Assembly (NCBI GenBank): GCA_029261235.1
Contig: JAJDBS010000053.1
Location: 1-39,874 of the forward strand
Direction: 5' to 3'
Source of the DNA: Nitrospirales bacterium
GTDB lineage: Bacteria > Nitrospirota > Nitrospiria > Nitrospirales > UBA8639
DNA: 39,874 bases
The translations under genes were made by a program, and so were the position numbers. The notes beneath the pieces are model-generated. The model saw only the letters and a program-made list of their open reading frames with translations. It was not told the DNA's origin and did not search any database. Shown piece by piece: positions 17,151 through 25,831 of the stretch. The stretch's first letter is position 1. The number at the start of each line of letters is the position of its first letter.

Positions 17151-17256
17151 GACATGAAGGAGACCTTTGTGTGGTGCACTTTCTGCCTAGGGTGACCCTT
17201 CCCATGATCAACCATGGGAGGGGTCAGAAGGGAATGGCGAAGGTCTCCCACATGTC
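17151..17256 (-). terminator. Nested inverted repeat just after the DWEDE gene
   Basis: Outer arms 17151-17167 and 17240-17256 pair over 17 bp with 2 mismatches (GACATG..GGAGACCTT with AAGGTCTCC..CATGTC). Inner arms 17193-17206 and 17213-17226 pair over 14 bp with one wobble (TGACCCTTCCCATG) around a 6-base loop. The structure begins 2 bp after the stop codon at 17259-17261. It has no U-run like a simple terminator, so it could stop transcription, protect the mRNA end or be a palindromic repeat. Confidence 0.6.
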
Positions 17257-17258
17257 TG

Positions 17259-17603
17259 TCACATGGACTGCCAGTCTTCGAAACTCCAAGATGCTGCATT
17301 CTTACTTTGTAATTTGGTCGGTGCGTCGCTGGGAGATGCTACTCCATAGTGAACACAGACGAATTCATCTTCCCAGTCCAGCACTACTGCTTGACTAGAG
17401 CAGGTATTGAGTGATGGGAAAGAACCTTGCGTTGCGCTCAGTGACTGACTTGGTTGAGCAGCTGGCCGCCCTGCGTATTCGTCTTCCCAGTCAACAATAC
17501 TGGTATACGGTTGAGGAACGAGTTCTGCCGAAGCAGGAAGTACCATTCCCATGACGAACATCGTAGCGGCAAGACCGGTAATGAATGGATTCTGAATTTT
17601 CAT
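17259..17603 (-). CDS. Small exported protein with repeated DWEDE motifs, sigma-54 driven
   Basis: 114 aa. A Sec signal peptide (…GMVLPASAELVP, cut near residue 27) leaves about 87 mature residues. The motif is repeated: IVDWEDEYAG and VLDWEDEFVC, with a degenerate third SWSFEDWQS at the C-terminus. Two cysteines (NTCSSQ, FVCVH) may pair. No family known to me. AGGAGG sits 5 bases before the ATG. A consensus sigma-54 promoter lies 69-86 bases upstream of the start, and tandem enhancer-like sites beyond it (see those entries), next to a sigma-54 response regulator. Acidic-aromatic repeats could bind metal or a surface partner; that is speculation. Confidence 0.7.
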   Translation of the reverse strand: MKIQNPFITGLAATMFVMGMVLPASAELVPQPYTSIVDWEDEYAGRPAAQPSQSLSATQGSFPSLNTCSSQAVVLDWEDEFVCVHYGVASPSDAPTKLQSKNAASWSFEDWQSM

Positions 17604-17671
17604 AACAACCTCCTAAATGTAGATAATGTAAAAAGTTACGTTGACCATTTTTGCTTTTCAAAAAATGAATT

Positions 17672-17689
17672 TTGCAATGGAAATGCCAA
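17672..17689 (-). promoter_or_regulatory. Sigma-54 (-24/-12) promoter for the DWEDE gene
   Basis: On the minus strand the sequence reads TTGGCATTTCCATTGCAA: the -24 TGGCA and -12 TTGCA elements with GG and GC separated by exactly 10 bases, close to the consensus TGGCAC-N5-TTGCW. The predicted start is near 17661, leaving a leader of about 58 bases before ATG 17603. It points towards the DWEDE gene and away from the regulator genes. Confidence 0.8.
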
Positions 17690-17786
17690 ACTCTATTCGG
17701 TTAGATTTTTAGCTATAACTTATTGATATCAAGGCATTTTTTTGTGTGCTGGGAGCACGAGATTCCAATTATTGAAATCAAGACAG

Positions 17787-17822
17787 CCCACCACATATGC
17801 TGGGCCCACCACATATGATGGG
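17787..17822. promoter_or_regulatory. Tandem 18-bp palindromes, likely enhancer (UAS) for the sigma-54 activator
   Basis: Two directly abutting 18-bp units, 17787-17804 and 17805-17822, differ at one base. Each fits the dyad CCCAnCAnATnTGnTGGG, with mismatches only at the n positions. Centres lie about 134 and 152 bp upstream of the predicted start, the usual range for sigma-54 enhancer sites. They begin 44 bp after the stop of the sigma-54 response regulator, whose Fis-type C-terminus is a good candidate to bind them. Confidence 0.7.
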
Positions 17823-17865
17823 ATAACCGGAATGATTGCTTGTGTAGAGAAGGGTTGGGAAAAGA

Positions 17866-19659
17866 CTACGGGGAAGGTGTTGGTCGTTTGAGACCTAGCT
17901 TTCCCATACGAAAACGAAGGGTGCTGGGATTGAGCCCAAGAACGGTTGCTGCACCTTGTGGACCTTCGAGAGTCCAACTTGTGGATTCAAGAATTTTAAG
18001 GATATGTGTTCGTTCAATATCCTGCAGTGTCTCTGAGCTCGATGTGATTGTTGGAACCTCCATTGGTAGTTCGAGTATATCTTCGATTTCCAATGTGGGG
18101 CTTGTGGCCAAAATGGCCGCGCGTTCAACCACATTCATGAGTTCTCGAATGTTGCCAGGCCATGCGTACGCGAAGAGCTGTTCGAGTGAGTCGTCTGAGA
18201 ACCGTTCGAGTTTTTTGCCGAGTTTCTGAGAAAAATGAACCAGAAAATGAGCGACTAAGATGGGAATATCTTCTTTCCTCTCACGTAAAGCTGGAACAAA
18301 TAAGGGAAAAATGTTGAGACGATAGTATAAATCTGAACGAAACGTTCCTGCCTTTATGGCTTCTGCTAAGCCACGATTCGTGGCAGCAACAATTCTGACA
18401 TTGACGTGAATCACCTTACTCCCACCCACCCGCTCGAATTCTTGTTCTTGAAGGACGCGGAGCAGCTTTACTTGAGTGTCGAGGGGGAGCTCGCCAACTT
18501 CATCAAGAAACAGCGTGCCTCCATCAGCCAATTCGAATCGACCTATTCGTTTGTTTGTCGCGCCAGTAAAGGCTCCTTTTTCATGTCCAAATAACTCACT
18601 TTCAACTAAGCCAGCCGAAATGGCTCCACAATTGATTTTTACCATTGGCTGATGACTGCGGTTGCTGCGGTTATGGATGGCTCGAGCCAGGACTTCTTTT
18701 CCTGTGCCAGTTTCACCTTGGAGAAGAACCGTCGCGTCAGTTGGACCCACTTGATCAAGTGCGGTGAGGACCTTTCTGAAGCCTTCGTTTTTCGTCATGA
18801 CGTCACCGTCATGATGATCAATCGCAATCTCTTGCTGCAAGTACTGGTTATGCGTTTGTAGTCGAGCATTCTGCTCTTCTGTGTGTTTACGGTCCGTGAT
18901 GTTAATCACAAATCCTTCGAAGCCCCAGACAATATTCGAGTAATCGAACACCGCTCTTGCGCTTTCCGAGATCCATATTTTGGTGCCATCTTTTTGCAAG
19001 ACCTCAGATTCGAAATTCGCAATGTTGTGATCGTTTATCAGTATTTCTTGAAATTGCTTCCGTCGAGACACGTCGAGATAGAGGGAGTGTTGACGATCAT
19101 TCATTGAATGGATAAAGGCGTCGGGAGAGTCATAGCCAAGCATCTGCGCCAAGGCCGTATTGGCCGTGACATATTGCCCATCAGGCATTGTTTGGAATAT
19201 TCCGATGACGGCATTTTCAAAGACGCCACGGTATTTTGCTTCTGCGAGTTGAAGTGCAGAATGTTTCTCCTCTAATTCTTGTTGCAGTTGTCGAAGAGAA
19301 AGATGTGTGGTTATTCGCACAAGGACTTCTTCATGCTGTATTGGCTTTGTCACGTAATCCACTGCGCCTACTGCAAAACCTCTGACTTTGTCGATGGTCT
19401 CCGATAATGCCGTCATAAAAATGATTGGAATATCCTTTGTTGATTCCAGGGCTTTTAGACGCCGACACGTTTCGAACCCATCAATTCCCGGCATCATGAC
19501 GTCTAGTAAGATGAGATCAGGTAACGATTCGGTGATTTGTTCTATGGCGCTTGTGCCATCTACTGCCACGAACACTTCATACCCTCGTTCAATGAGATAA
19601 TCAGCTAATACTTGTAGGTTGGTTGGCGTATCATCAACAATATAGATCTTATGCTTCAT
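17866..19659 (-). CDS. Sigma-54-dependent response regulator with PAS domain (REC-PAS-AAA-HTH)
   Basis: 597 aa. Receiver domain with phospho-acceptor Asp53 (LLDVMMPG) and Lys in TKPIQ; a linker helix; a PAS domain (about 143-262, with [19 protein letters not shown] and a C-terminal PAC-type VINITDRK); an AAA+ domain with Walker A GETGTGKE (near 320), the sigma-54 contact loop GAFTGA (362-367) and Walker [11 protein letters not shown]; then a Fis-type HTH ([20 protein letters not shown]). The full set of essential motifs means it should open sigma-54 promoters when phosphorylated. The added PAS gives it a second input. It overlaps its cognate kinase by 11 bp and faces the enhancer-like repeats at 17787-17822. 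Confidence 0.95.
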   Translation of the reverse strand: MKHKIYIVDDTPTNLQVLADYLIERGYEVFVAVDGTSAIEQITESLPDLILLDVMMPGIDGFETCRRLKALESTKDIPIIFMTALSETIDKVRGFAVGAVDYVTKPIQHEEVLVRITTHLSLRQLQQELEEKHSALQLAEAKYRGVFENAVIGIFQTMPDGQYVTANTALAQMLGYDSPDAFIHSMNDRQHSLYLDVSRRKQFQEILINDHNIANFESEVLQKDGTKIWISESARAVFDYSNIVWGFEGFVINITDRKHTEEQNARLQTHNQYLQQEIAIDHHDGDVMTKNEGFRKVLTALDQVGPTDATVLLQGETGTGKEVLARAIHNRSNRSHQPMVKINCGAISAGLVESELFGHEKGAFTGATNKRIGRFELADGGTLFLDEVGELPLDTQVKLLRVLQEQEFERVGGSKVIHVNVRIVAATNRGLAEAIKAGTFRSDLYYRLNIFPLFVPALRERKEDIPILVAHFLVHFSQKLGKKLERFSDDSLEQLFAYAWPGNIRELMNVVERAAILATSPTLEIEDILELPMEVPTITSSSETLQDIERTHILKILESTSWTLEGPQGAATVLGLNPSTLRFRMGKLGLKRPTPSP

Positions 19660-22060
19660 GGACCTTTCCCCTTTTTTCTTTTATTTCGATCGAGTCGGTG
19701 AGGAAATCGGACAATTGTTTCATGAGAAAGCCGTCTGCAAGGCGACGAAGTTCTTTTGTAAAGATAGAATATGGTTCATCAGATTGCTCAAATTGAAGAA
19801 TTGTTTCACGAATGGCCGTGATATTCCCTTGTTTAGTGATCGTTAATAATTCATGTAGTTGTGAGGTTGGTGGGAGAAGCTTCTCATCGGATATGTGCGT
19901 GACGGCATTCTGTTCAAGGGTCTCGTCTTCTTGAATCCATGTCAGATGCAACAGTTGGCCGATTTTTGTCAAGCACTTCTCGGCATCAACTGGTTTCTCG
20001 ATAAAGTCATTGAACCCAGCTGAGAGACATTGCTCTTGGTTATGATCAAACACATTTGCCGAGAGCGCAATCAGAAATGTTGATTGAGGAATAGGGGATT
20101 GTCGAATGGTTTGAGCGAATTCCAGACCATCAAATCCAGGCATCGTCAGATCAACTAAGATGATATCCGGTCGACATTCCTCGGCAAGAGTCATCCCTTC
20201 CTGTGCATCTCCTGCTTCAGTCACGGCAAAGCCAATAGGTCTCAGAAGATCAGTGAGCATGGAGCGGTTGCCCCTGTGGGAATCGACGACGATGATGTGC
20301 CGCGTGTTCCCTTCATACCCAATCACCGGTGCTGTTGTTCCTTCTTGCATGGTCTCAGGGGTAAGAACTTCAGGGAGATCAAGAAGAATCCAGAATCGAG
20401 AGCCTTTGCCAGAGATACTGGCCACATGAATTTCTCCACCCATGGCCTTCATCAGTCGTTGACAGATCGTGAGTCCTAATCCGGTTCCTTCAATCTGGCT
20501 CGACTCATCACGGATTTGTTGAAAAGGCTGAAAAATCGTTTCTAATTTTCCTGGGTCTATGCCAGGCCCTGTATCTTCTACCTCAAAACGTAACTGTCTC
20601 CTATCGCCTTTTTCCCCTTGAACATCAATTTGAAATGTGACTGTGCCAGTCTTGGTAAATTTAATAGCATTGCCCAAGAGGTTCAATAAGACTTGTCTCA
20701 GCCTTTGGACATCTCCCTGAACCCAAGCCGGCAACTTGGAGTTCGGCAAAAAAATGAACTCCAAGCCATTTTGTTCAGCTCGAACTTTATTCAGATTGAC
20801 TAACGCATGGAGACATTCTGAGAGGTTAAATGTTTGTAGATTAATGTCGATTTTACGAGCTTCAATTTTTGAGAGATCAAGCATATCATTGACGAGGGCC
20901 AGCAAGTGGTTTCCACTTTGATGAATGATTTTAACCCCTTTTTGCTGATTCTCTCCTAGAGTGAGATCGCGTTTGAGAATTTGGGTGTAGCCCAGTATGC
21001 CGTTCAAGGGAGTTCGAAATTCATGACTCATGTTGGCCAAGAAATCACTCTTGGCGCGATTGGCTTGATCAGCGACTTCCCTCGAACGTTCTTCAGCTCG
21101 TTGAGCCTCCTGTCGCACATGTATTTGCTGTTCGAGTGCTGAATTCGTTTGTGATAATTCGGCGGTTCGGGCTGTGACCTGTAATTCAAGTTCATCCTTA
21201 GATTTGGCGAGGGCTAGACTTGCCTGTTGCAGCCGGAACAACATCAAAGCAACATACAGGACAAGGAGAATGGATAAGAGATAGAGGGCAAAACGATATC
21301 GATCTGCTTCTTGGCTTACAGTGTTTTGATAGGCGTTATAGACTTGGATGATTTCATTTAACACTGTATCCGTGGGCATTTCTAAGAATTGAGGGACCAG
21401 CGTATCAAGCGTTTGCGTGGTGGCAATAATAGACTCTATGTGAGACACCAATGCGTCTAGATCTTCTTGTCCTTCTAGAGAGAAGCGTGTTTGCCACTCA
21501 TTGAGGATCTGCAGGTCAGTGAGGACTTGATACTTTCGTTCTCCAGTCGATTGTTGAATGTACAGGAGTAAACTCTGCAACAAATGCCCAGCTTCGTTGT
21601 TTAAGCGTTGGCGGCTGGATTCATCTGGTTCGAGGTCAGTCAACCCTTTCACGCCGCTTGGCAAATATCGAAGCGAATTGTGGAGGCGAGTATTTTCAGC
21701 TTGAAATTTTTCGAGTAATTCGTTCTTCTTTTCCAGTAGTTGTCCAAATTCCACGATCAATTGATTTAAGCGTTCTGGTCCTAAGTCGATGAGTCGACCT
21801 TGTCCACTGACAAGTTCATCATAGAGGAGCTGCAATTCGTTTTTTGCCTCTAACAGATCTTGATAGTGAGGGAGAAATTCTGCTCGAGTCTGAAGGAGAT
21901 CTTGATGGAGTGTGGCTTCCCAACGTTTGATGCCTTGCAGATTCAGTTGCCGTTGAAAATGCGTATCTTGATCGTAAGACTGGGTGAGGAGAAATAACGT
22001 CGTGACGCCACTTAACATCACGAACAATATGATGATATGGAATAGAGTTGTGCGGTTCAT
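19649..22060 (-). CDS. Membrane hybrid histidine kinase, partner of the sigma-54 regulator
   Basis: 803 aa. One N-terminal membrane helix (about 6-26), an all-helical extracytoplasmic region of about 230 residues rich in leucine and glutamine, a second membrane helix (about 258-278), a coiled coil, HisKA with His346 in [10 protein letters not shown], HATPase_c ([32 protein letters not shown]) and a receiver with Asp637 in LVDLTMPG. The receiver's usual paired acidic residues (DD) are VDS here, so its metal binding may be weaker. A C-terminal ~130-residue helical tail resembles a phosphotransfer (HPt) region but I see no clear HPt histidine motif. Promoter unseen. Pairs with the regulator that starts within its last codons. 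Confidence 0.92.
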   Translation of the reverse strand: MNRTTLFHIIILFVMLSGVTTLFLLTQSYDQDTHFQRQLNLQGIKRWEATLHQDLLQTRAEFLPHYQDLLEAKNELQLLYDELVSGQGRLIDLGPERLNQLIVEFGQLLEKKNELLEKFQAENTRLHNSLRYLPSGVKGLTDLEPDESSRQRLNNEAGHLLQSLLLYIQQSTGERKYQVLTDLQILNEWQTRFSLEGQEDLDALVSHIESIIATTQTLDTLVPQFLEMPTDTVLNEIIQVYNAYQNTVSQEADRYRFALYLLSILLVLYVALMLFRLQQASLALAKSKDELELQVTARTAELSQTNSALEQQIHVRQEAQRAEERSREVADQANRAKSDFLANMSHEFRTPLNGILGYTQILKRDLTLGENQQKGVKIIHQSGNHLLALVNDMLDLSKIEARKIDINLQTFNLSECLHALVNLNKVRAEQNGLEFIFLPNSKLPAWVQGDVQRLRQVLLNLLGNAIKFTKTGTVTFQIDVQGEKGDRRQLRFEVEDTGPGIDPGKLETIFQPFQQIRDESSQIEGTGLGLTICQRLMKAMGGEIHVASISGKGSRFWILLDLPEVLTPETMQEGTTAPVIGYEGNTRHIIVVDSHRGNRSMLTDLLRPIGFAVTEAGDAQEGMTLAEECRPDIILVDLTMPGFDGLEFAQTIRQSPIPQSTFLIALSANVFDHNQEQCLSAGFNDFIEKPVDAEKCLTKIGQLLHLTWIQEDETLEQNAVTHISDEKLLPPTSQLHELLTITKQGNITAIRETILQFEQSDEPYSIFTKELRRLADGFLMKQLSDFLTDSIEIKEKRGKVHEA

Positions 22061-22539
22061 CGCGTCTGAAGGAACGGAGTCCTCTCTATGGCGTCATCTA
22101 AGTGTTTAAACGGGGATGCTTTCCCTATTCCATACCTTGGTTATCCGCATGGTAGGGGACTCTTTTGTTTGGCTGACTGACGCTTGTCTTATTGAGCGAC
22201 GATTGGGCACTTCGCTTTTGCCATAGATCAAGAGACTTCGTGTGAGCCGATGAAGGAGACACTCGTTCAAGTTTATCATGAACCTGGGTATTCTCAACGC
22301 GCCCCTCCCATGATGAGCTCTACATTATGGGGATTCTTCCACGATCCGTATGGAGAGAGGCTTATGCGCTTGGTTATCATCTGGGGAACACTATAGCGAA
22401 ATTCACTCCTGTCAATCTTGTCGCGATCAGGTCAGACATACTTTGGTGCCGTGTCATCTGGAAAGACTGCAATGATCTGTTGGATGGTTTATTCAAGTGG
22501 AGGCTAATTCGTGATGGCGGACGAGGGCCCGACCGCCGC
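22061..22539. other. Intergenic region upstream of the hybrid kinase
   Basis: 479 bp between the kinase gene and the P460 remnant. A GG-N10-GC match exists near 22110-22125 on the minus strand but with poor flanking bases, so I do not call it a promoter. The frames here are short and unconvincing. Upstream parts of the decayed P460 gene may lie beyond recognition here. Confidence 0.4.
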
Positions 22540-22793
22540 TCACGGGACAACATCATGAAGATCGAAAAGCCTCCAAAGGTTAATGAGATAGGGTTGCGCG
22601 TATCGCCGGTATGCAGCGGAAAAAGGGATTTGGAGACAATCTGCCAGCAGAGCTTAAAAACGGAAACTGGGATTTTGCCGTGTATAAACCTGATGGCACA
22701 GTTGCGGGCAAGGATCTCAATACATGCCGAGCCTGCCATGCTCCATTGGCAGGCATCAATCATCTCTTTTCTTTAGAACATCTCAATTCGTAA
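22540..22793 (+). pseudogene. Cytochrome P460 C-terminal remnant
   Basis: From 22611 a 60-codon frame reads GFGDNLPAELKNGNWDFAVY (about residues 7-26), then a haem-binding CRACHAPL and a closing HLFSLEHL. This is the C-terminal signature of cytochrome P460, a periplasmic c-type haem protein that oxidises hydroxylamine or NO. Upstream, the short piece DNIMKIEKPPKV (other frame, about 22549-22584) matches the family's GT.IVKIE region, so at least one frameshift separates them and there is no start or signal peptide. The remnant ends at TAA 22791-22793, just before a strong hairpin. Confidence 0.7.
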
Positions 22794-22798
22794 TCTGC

Positions 22799-22842
22799 GC
22801 GCCCAAGCGATTGAAAAAGTAAATCTTTAATCGTTTGGGCGC
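22799..22842 (+). terminator. 14-bp stem hairpin after the P460 remnant
   Basis: Arms GCGCCCAAGCGATT (22799-22812) and AATCGTTTGGGCGC (22829-22842) pair over 14 bp with one G-U, around a 16-base A/T-rich loop. It lies 5 bases past the P460 remnant stop, so it is probably that gene's old terminator, though no U-run follows. Confidence 0.6.
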
Positions 22843-22926
22843 AACGTTATGGATGTGTACAATTCGCAGTCGAATTGCGTCTCCTTTTTGTTCAAAGAGC
22901 GGGCACAGCGATAGCACGAGAATAGG

Positions 22927-23367
22927 TCAATCTTCGCCCATTTTCTTCATCGCCTCTTCTATTTCTTCTGGCGAGACATCACGGACTTTTTGTGCCAGTT
23001 TCCATGTATGACCATGGAGATCTTGGATAGCACCAACCCGATCGCCCCAAAACATATCTTCGGGGCCATTCGTTGCCGTCCAGCCAGCCTTTTTGGCCTT
23101 GGTCAATGCCTCATCTGCATTTTCGACATAGAGATAAAACGCCTGTGTTCCCGTTGCCGTGATATTCATTTCCGGTGTTTCATCAGCAATGAACAACGTG
23201 GAATCACCAATTTTCAAACAGGCATGGCCAATTTTATTAGTGTCAGGGCAACGCATAACGGCTTTAACCTCTGCGCCTAATGCTTTTTCGTAGCTGTCAA
23301 TCATGGACTGCGCATCTTTAGAAATGATTACAGAGGTCAGAGTTGAGAATCCTTCTGGTGTGCTCAT
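22927..23367 (-). CDS. VOC-family (PhnB/glyoxalase-like) protein
   Basis: 146 aa. One VOC module pair: TSVIISKDAQSMIDSYEKALGAEV, then DSTLFIADETPEM, then FYLYVENADEALTKAKKAGWT and a closing DRVGAIQDLHGHTWKLAQ. This is the PhnB-type VOC fold, close to the 'extradiol dioxygenase-like' group annotated in many aerobes, usually with no known substrate. The acidic C-terminal tail (SPEEIEEAMKKMGED) is typical of this subgroup. AAGGAG precedes the ATG by 10 bases. It is divergent from the WYL regulator 433 bp away, which may control it. Confidence 0.85.
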   Translation of the reverse strand: MSTPEGFSTLTSVIISKDAQSMIDSYEKALGAEVKAVMRCPDTNKIGHACLKIGDSTLFIADETPEMNITATGTQAFYLYVENADEALTKAKKAGWTATNGPEDMFWGDRVGAIQDLHGHTWKLAQKVRDVSPEEIEEAMKKMGED

Positions 23368-23770
23368 AATTTGTCTTCTCCTTTTGGTTGGATTGAAAAT
23401 GTCATTGTTGCTTCAATAAGACGCAGTATTTTTTTGTGGTCTCGTGTCATGCTTTTCGTTAAAACAACATCATTTTTTTAATATGGCTATTCGGGAACTA
23501 TTTCAAAGGCTTTCCGTTCTCCTGGAAATGTCCTCTCTATCTGCTCAAGGTCGGTTCAGAGAAAACTAACTCCGCACAGGAGCCGAATATCTTGTTGCTT
23601 GCATATCCACCTTGTACACCGAAAATGTTTCTATCAACCAGGTCATTGATGCCTAGCGATATTCGGCCATACTCTATAGAGAATTTGACGAAGTGTGTAT
23701 TCATCATCACTCATTATTGATAGCCGAATTCTGTGATTCATTCGATGACCTGAGACCGATCTTATTTGAT
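23368..23770. other. Divergent intergenic region, VOC / WYL genes
   Basis: 403 bp between the VOC gene (minus strand) and the WYL regulator (plus strand). No gene recognised; the promoter(s) must lie here. The region is A/T-rich with a TTTTTTAAT run near 23475-23480. Only the operator at 23771-23795 stands out. Confidence 0.4.
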
Positions 23771-23795
23771 AAATATGACAAGATATGACATATTT
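23771..23795 (+). promoter_or_regulatory. Palindrome directly before the WYL regulator start
   Basis: AAATATG (23771-23777) and CATATTT (23789-23795) form inverted arms, with a direct repeat of ATATGACA inside (23773-23780, 23783-23790). It ends 5 bases before ATG 23801 and leaves no room for a ribosome site, so it may be an operator for autoregulation on a leaderless or nearly leaderless message. Confidence 0.5.
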
Positions 23796-23800
23796 GTTGT

Positions 23801-24535
23801 ATGGGCCGTGCAAAAACCTTTTTAAGGCTGGAGCGCCTGGATGTGCTGGTAGGGTTGCTCAAATCAGGGGATTGCCACACCGCTGCAGCGCTTGCGGGGG
23901 AACTTGATGTTAGTGCTCGGACGCTTATGCGAGATCTGGATATCTTAAGAAGAAAAGGCTATCCCCTCGAGACCGATCAAGGACGCGGCGGCGGAGTCCG
24001 ATTGCATCGGCATTGGGGCCTTGGTCGGCTGCAACTGAACTACGGTGAAGTGATTGATTTGTTGCTTTCTCTGGCGGTCATGGAAAAAATCGGTTCGCCC
24101 ATATTTCTGGGAAACCTTAAGGCCATACGACATAAAATTTCGCTCTCTTTTCCGGAAGAGCAAAGAGATACCATTCAGTCCATGCGAAAGCGCATTGTGA
24201 TTGGAGAGCTGGCATCGGCTCACATTGTGAGCAATGTCCAGGTCACGGTGAAAGAATCGGCAGACTCTCTCTATCAAGCTTTTTTTGAACTGAAACCGCT
24301 CCATATTCTTTACAAAGATGTTGCGGGAAAAAAATCAAAACGGGTGATAGAAGCGCATTATTTATTTCTACACTGGCCAGTGTGGTATGTGCTGGCATGG
24401 GACCATCTGCGCTGTGATGTGCGGTGTTTTCGGCTGGATCGTATCAGTGGTGCAAGGATTGAAGAAGGCGTGTTTAAACTCAAAAACAGAAGCTATTTCA
24501 CTGAAGGGATGGAAAATTATATCTCGAATCTTTGA
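23801..24535 (+). CDS. WYL-domain transcription regulator (YafY type)
   Basis: 244 aa. A DeoR-type winged helix at the N-terminus (LVGLLKSGDCHTAAALAGELDVSARTLMRDLDILRRKGYPLETD) is followed by a C-terminal WYL domain (HILYKDVAGKKSKRVIEAHYLFLHWPVWYVLAWDH). The usual WYL tripeptide is WPVWYVLA here, a common variant that still makes the ligand pocket. Such regulators sense nucleotides, ssDNA or metabolites and often repress neighbours. There is no ribosome site, and the palindrome at 23771-23795 lies just before the start. Divergent from the VOC gene. Confidence 0.85.
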   Translation: MGRAKTFLRLERLDVLVGLLKSGDCHTAAALAGELDVSARTLMRDLDILRRKGYPLETDQGRGGGVRLHRHWGLGRLQLNYGEVIDLLLSLAVMEKIGSPIFLGNLKAIRHKISLSFPEEQRDTIQSMRKRIVIGELASAHIVSNVQVTVKESADSLYQAFFELKPLHILYKDVAGKKSKRVIEAHYLFLHWPVWYVLAWDHLRCDVRCFRLDRISGARIEEGVFKLKNRSYFTEGMENYISNL

Positions 24536-24754
24536 ATAAATTCCCTTGGCCTTTGATGAATGAGATCATTACAAAAAGTAAAGGCAAGTCTGTTTTTTTA
24601 CTCATATAGAATTCTCGAAGATTCTAGAGACAGACGTCAGGAAGCCTTACCAGTCAAACTCATATCAAGAGATTTGACTCGTATTGTTTTGTTGTCACTC
24701 CTAATAATAGACTTGATTCGTACGTCAGCACCGTACTCGAGATGAGCTTCTGTA

Positions 24755-24813
24755 GGAATTACATGTATCGTATGAATCCAAGCATGTTCAATCCCGATTG
24801 AACATGTAATTCC
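24755..24813. repeat. Nested perfect inverted repeats between convergent genes
   Basis: GGAATTACATGT (24755-24766) pairs with ACATGTAATTCC (24802-24813). Inside, CATGTTCAATC (24783-24793) pairs with GATTGAACATG (24796-24806) around 2 bases. The two stems share bases 24802-24806, so they are alternatives. It lies between the converging WYL and MOSC genes, where a two-way terminator would be expected. Without a U-run the terminator role is unsure. Confidence 0.6.
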
Positions 24814-24828
24814 AGATCATTGTAGACA

Positions 24829-25698
24829 TTATGGCTCAACGTGAACACGATCCCCATGGCGAATTTTGCCACCTCGAATGACCGTGGCATACACGCCAAT
24901 CTTTCCGTCATTGTGTTGAAGCGCAGCACGCAATATTCCAGGGTCCTTCGGGAGATCGCCCTGGGGTAACGTCGTCATGACGCAGCGACCGCAAGGCTCT
25001 GTAATTGCCAGGCGAAGCTCATCTCCGATGGCGACGGTGCGCCCGATCCAGGAATTCTCTACAAAGCCTTTCGGTGCTTCCAAAGGCTCGACTACGATGT
25101 TGGGGCGAAAGCGTTGAATGGCGAAGTTTCCGGATGGGTAGTGCTCCTGAAGTTGGCTGAGTGTGGACGTCGTCAACAGGTGAATCGAGGCCGCATCAAA
25201 AAAGGTTCCTGTCGGAAGGGTAAATTCAGTCGTTGTGTCTCGATGATCACGACCGTCGATATCCGGCCAGTACTCGTCTGATTGCCCGGTCCAGGACGTA
25301 GGAAGAGACGACTGCACCCCTTTTACTTTGCCTTGATTCACTGCAGCCAAGCGGACCTCACGGTTAAGTGCCTGCGACAGCGTTTGGTCCAGATTAGATT
25401 GCTCACTGGTCACGGTGACGCCATTTGGCAGGGTAATTTTGACCGGAGGGATCTTTTCACCACTGTCCAAAGTTTGAATGCAGGTCGCTTTAAAGGTAAA
25501 CAGTGTGGGCCATGTACGTGGATTTTTGGCCGTGGCCGTCTTTCCATCGGTGATGTCGACAATAGCGAACGATCGATCACCAGAAATTCCATAATTGTCG
25601 ACATGAGCAAGGGCCAATTCTTCCCCGATCATCGATTTCACCGGGTATCGCCACATCGACACGACGGCCCCTGCTTTGGCTGGAGAAGTAAGATTCAC
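24829..25698 (-). CDS. MOSC-domain protein with N-terminal beta-barrel
   Basis: 289 aa. MOSC N-terminal beta-barrel domain (SMWRYPVKSMIGEELALAHV, GISGDRSFAIVD) followed by a MOSC domain with the conserved cysteine in EPCGRCVMTTL that binds molybdenum cofactor, and RFRPNIVVE. Members include YcbX/mARC-type enzymes that reduce N-hydroxylated compounds. Start is GTG 25698 with AGGAGG 8 bases upstream. No electron-transfer partner is adjacent. Lies downstream of nothing on its strand but 133 bp from the truncated haemoglobin gene, which could share a transcript. Confidence 0.88.
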   Translation of the reverse strand: MNLTSPAKAGAVVSMWRYPVKSMIGEELALAHVDNYGISGDRSFAIVDITDGKTATAKNPRTWPTLFTFKATCIQTLDSGEKIPPVKITLPNGVTVTSEQSNLDQTLSQALNREVRLAAVNQGKVKGVQSSLPTSWTGQSDEYWPDIDGRDHRDTTTEFTLPTGTFFDAASIHLLTTSTLSQLQEHYPSGNFAIQRFRPNIVVEPLEAPKGFVENSWIGRTVAIGDELRLAITEPCGRCVMTTLPQGDLPKDPGILRAALQHNDGKIGVYATVIRGGKIRHGDRVHVEP

Positions 25699-25831
25699 TT
25701 GAGTACCTCCTGGTGAGTAACCATAGACAACGACTCACTGATTGCTCAGATTGCTGTTTGACTGGAAGAAGCATCTGCGGGATATTTTCGCCCGCAAGAT
25801 GCCCCTTCGGTCTTGATCGCGCGACAACGGC

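Noticed and set aside
22105..22127. Possible second sigma-54 promoter ahead of the hybrid kinase
   Set aside because: GG and GC have the right 10-base spacing, but neighbouring bases (TGGAAT, AAGCA) fit the consensus poorly and such pairs occur by chance.
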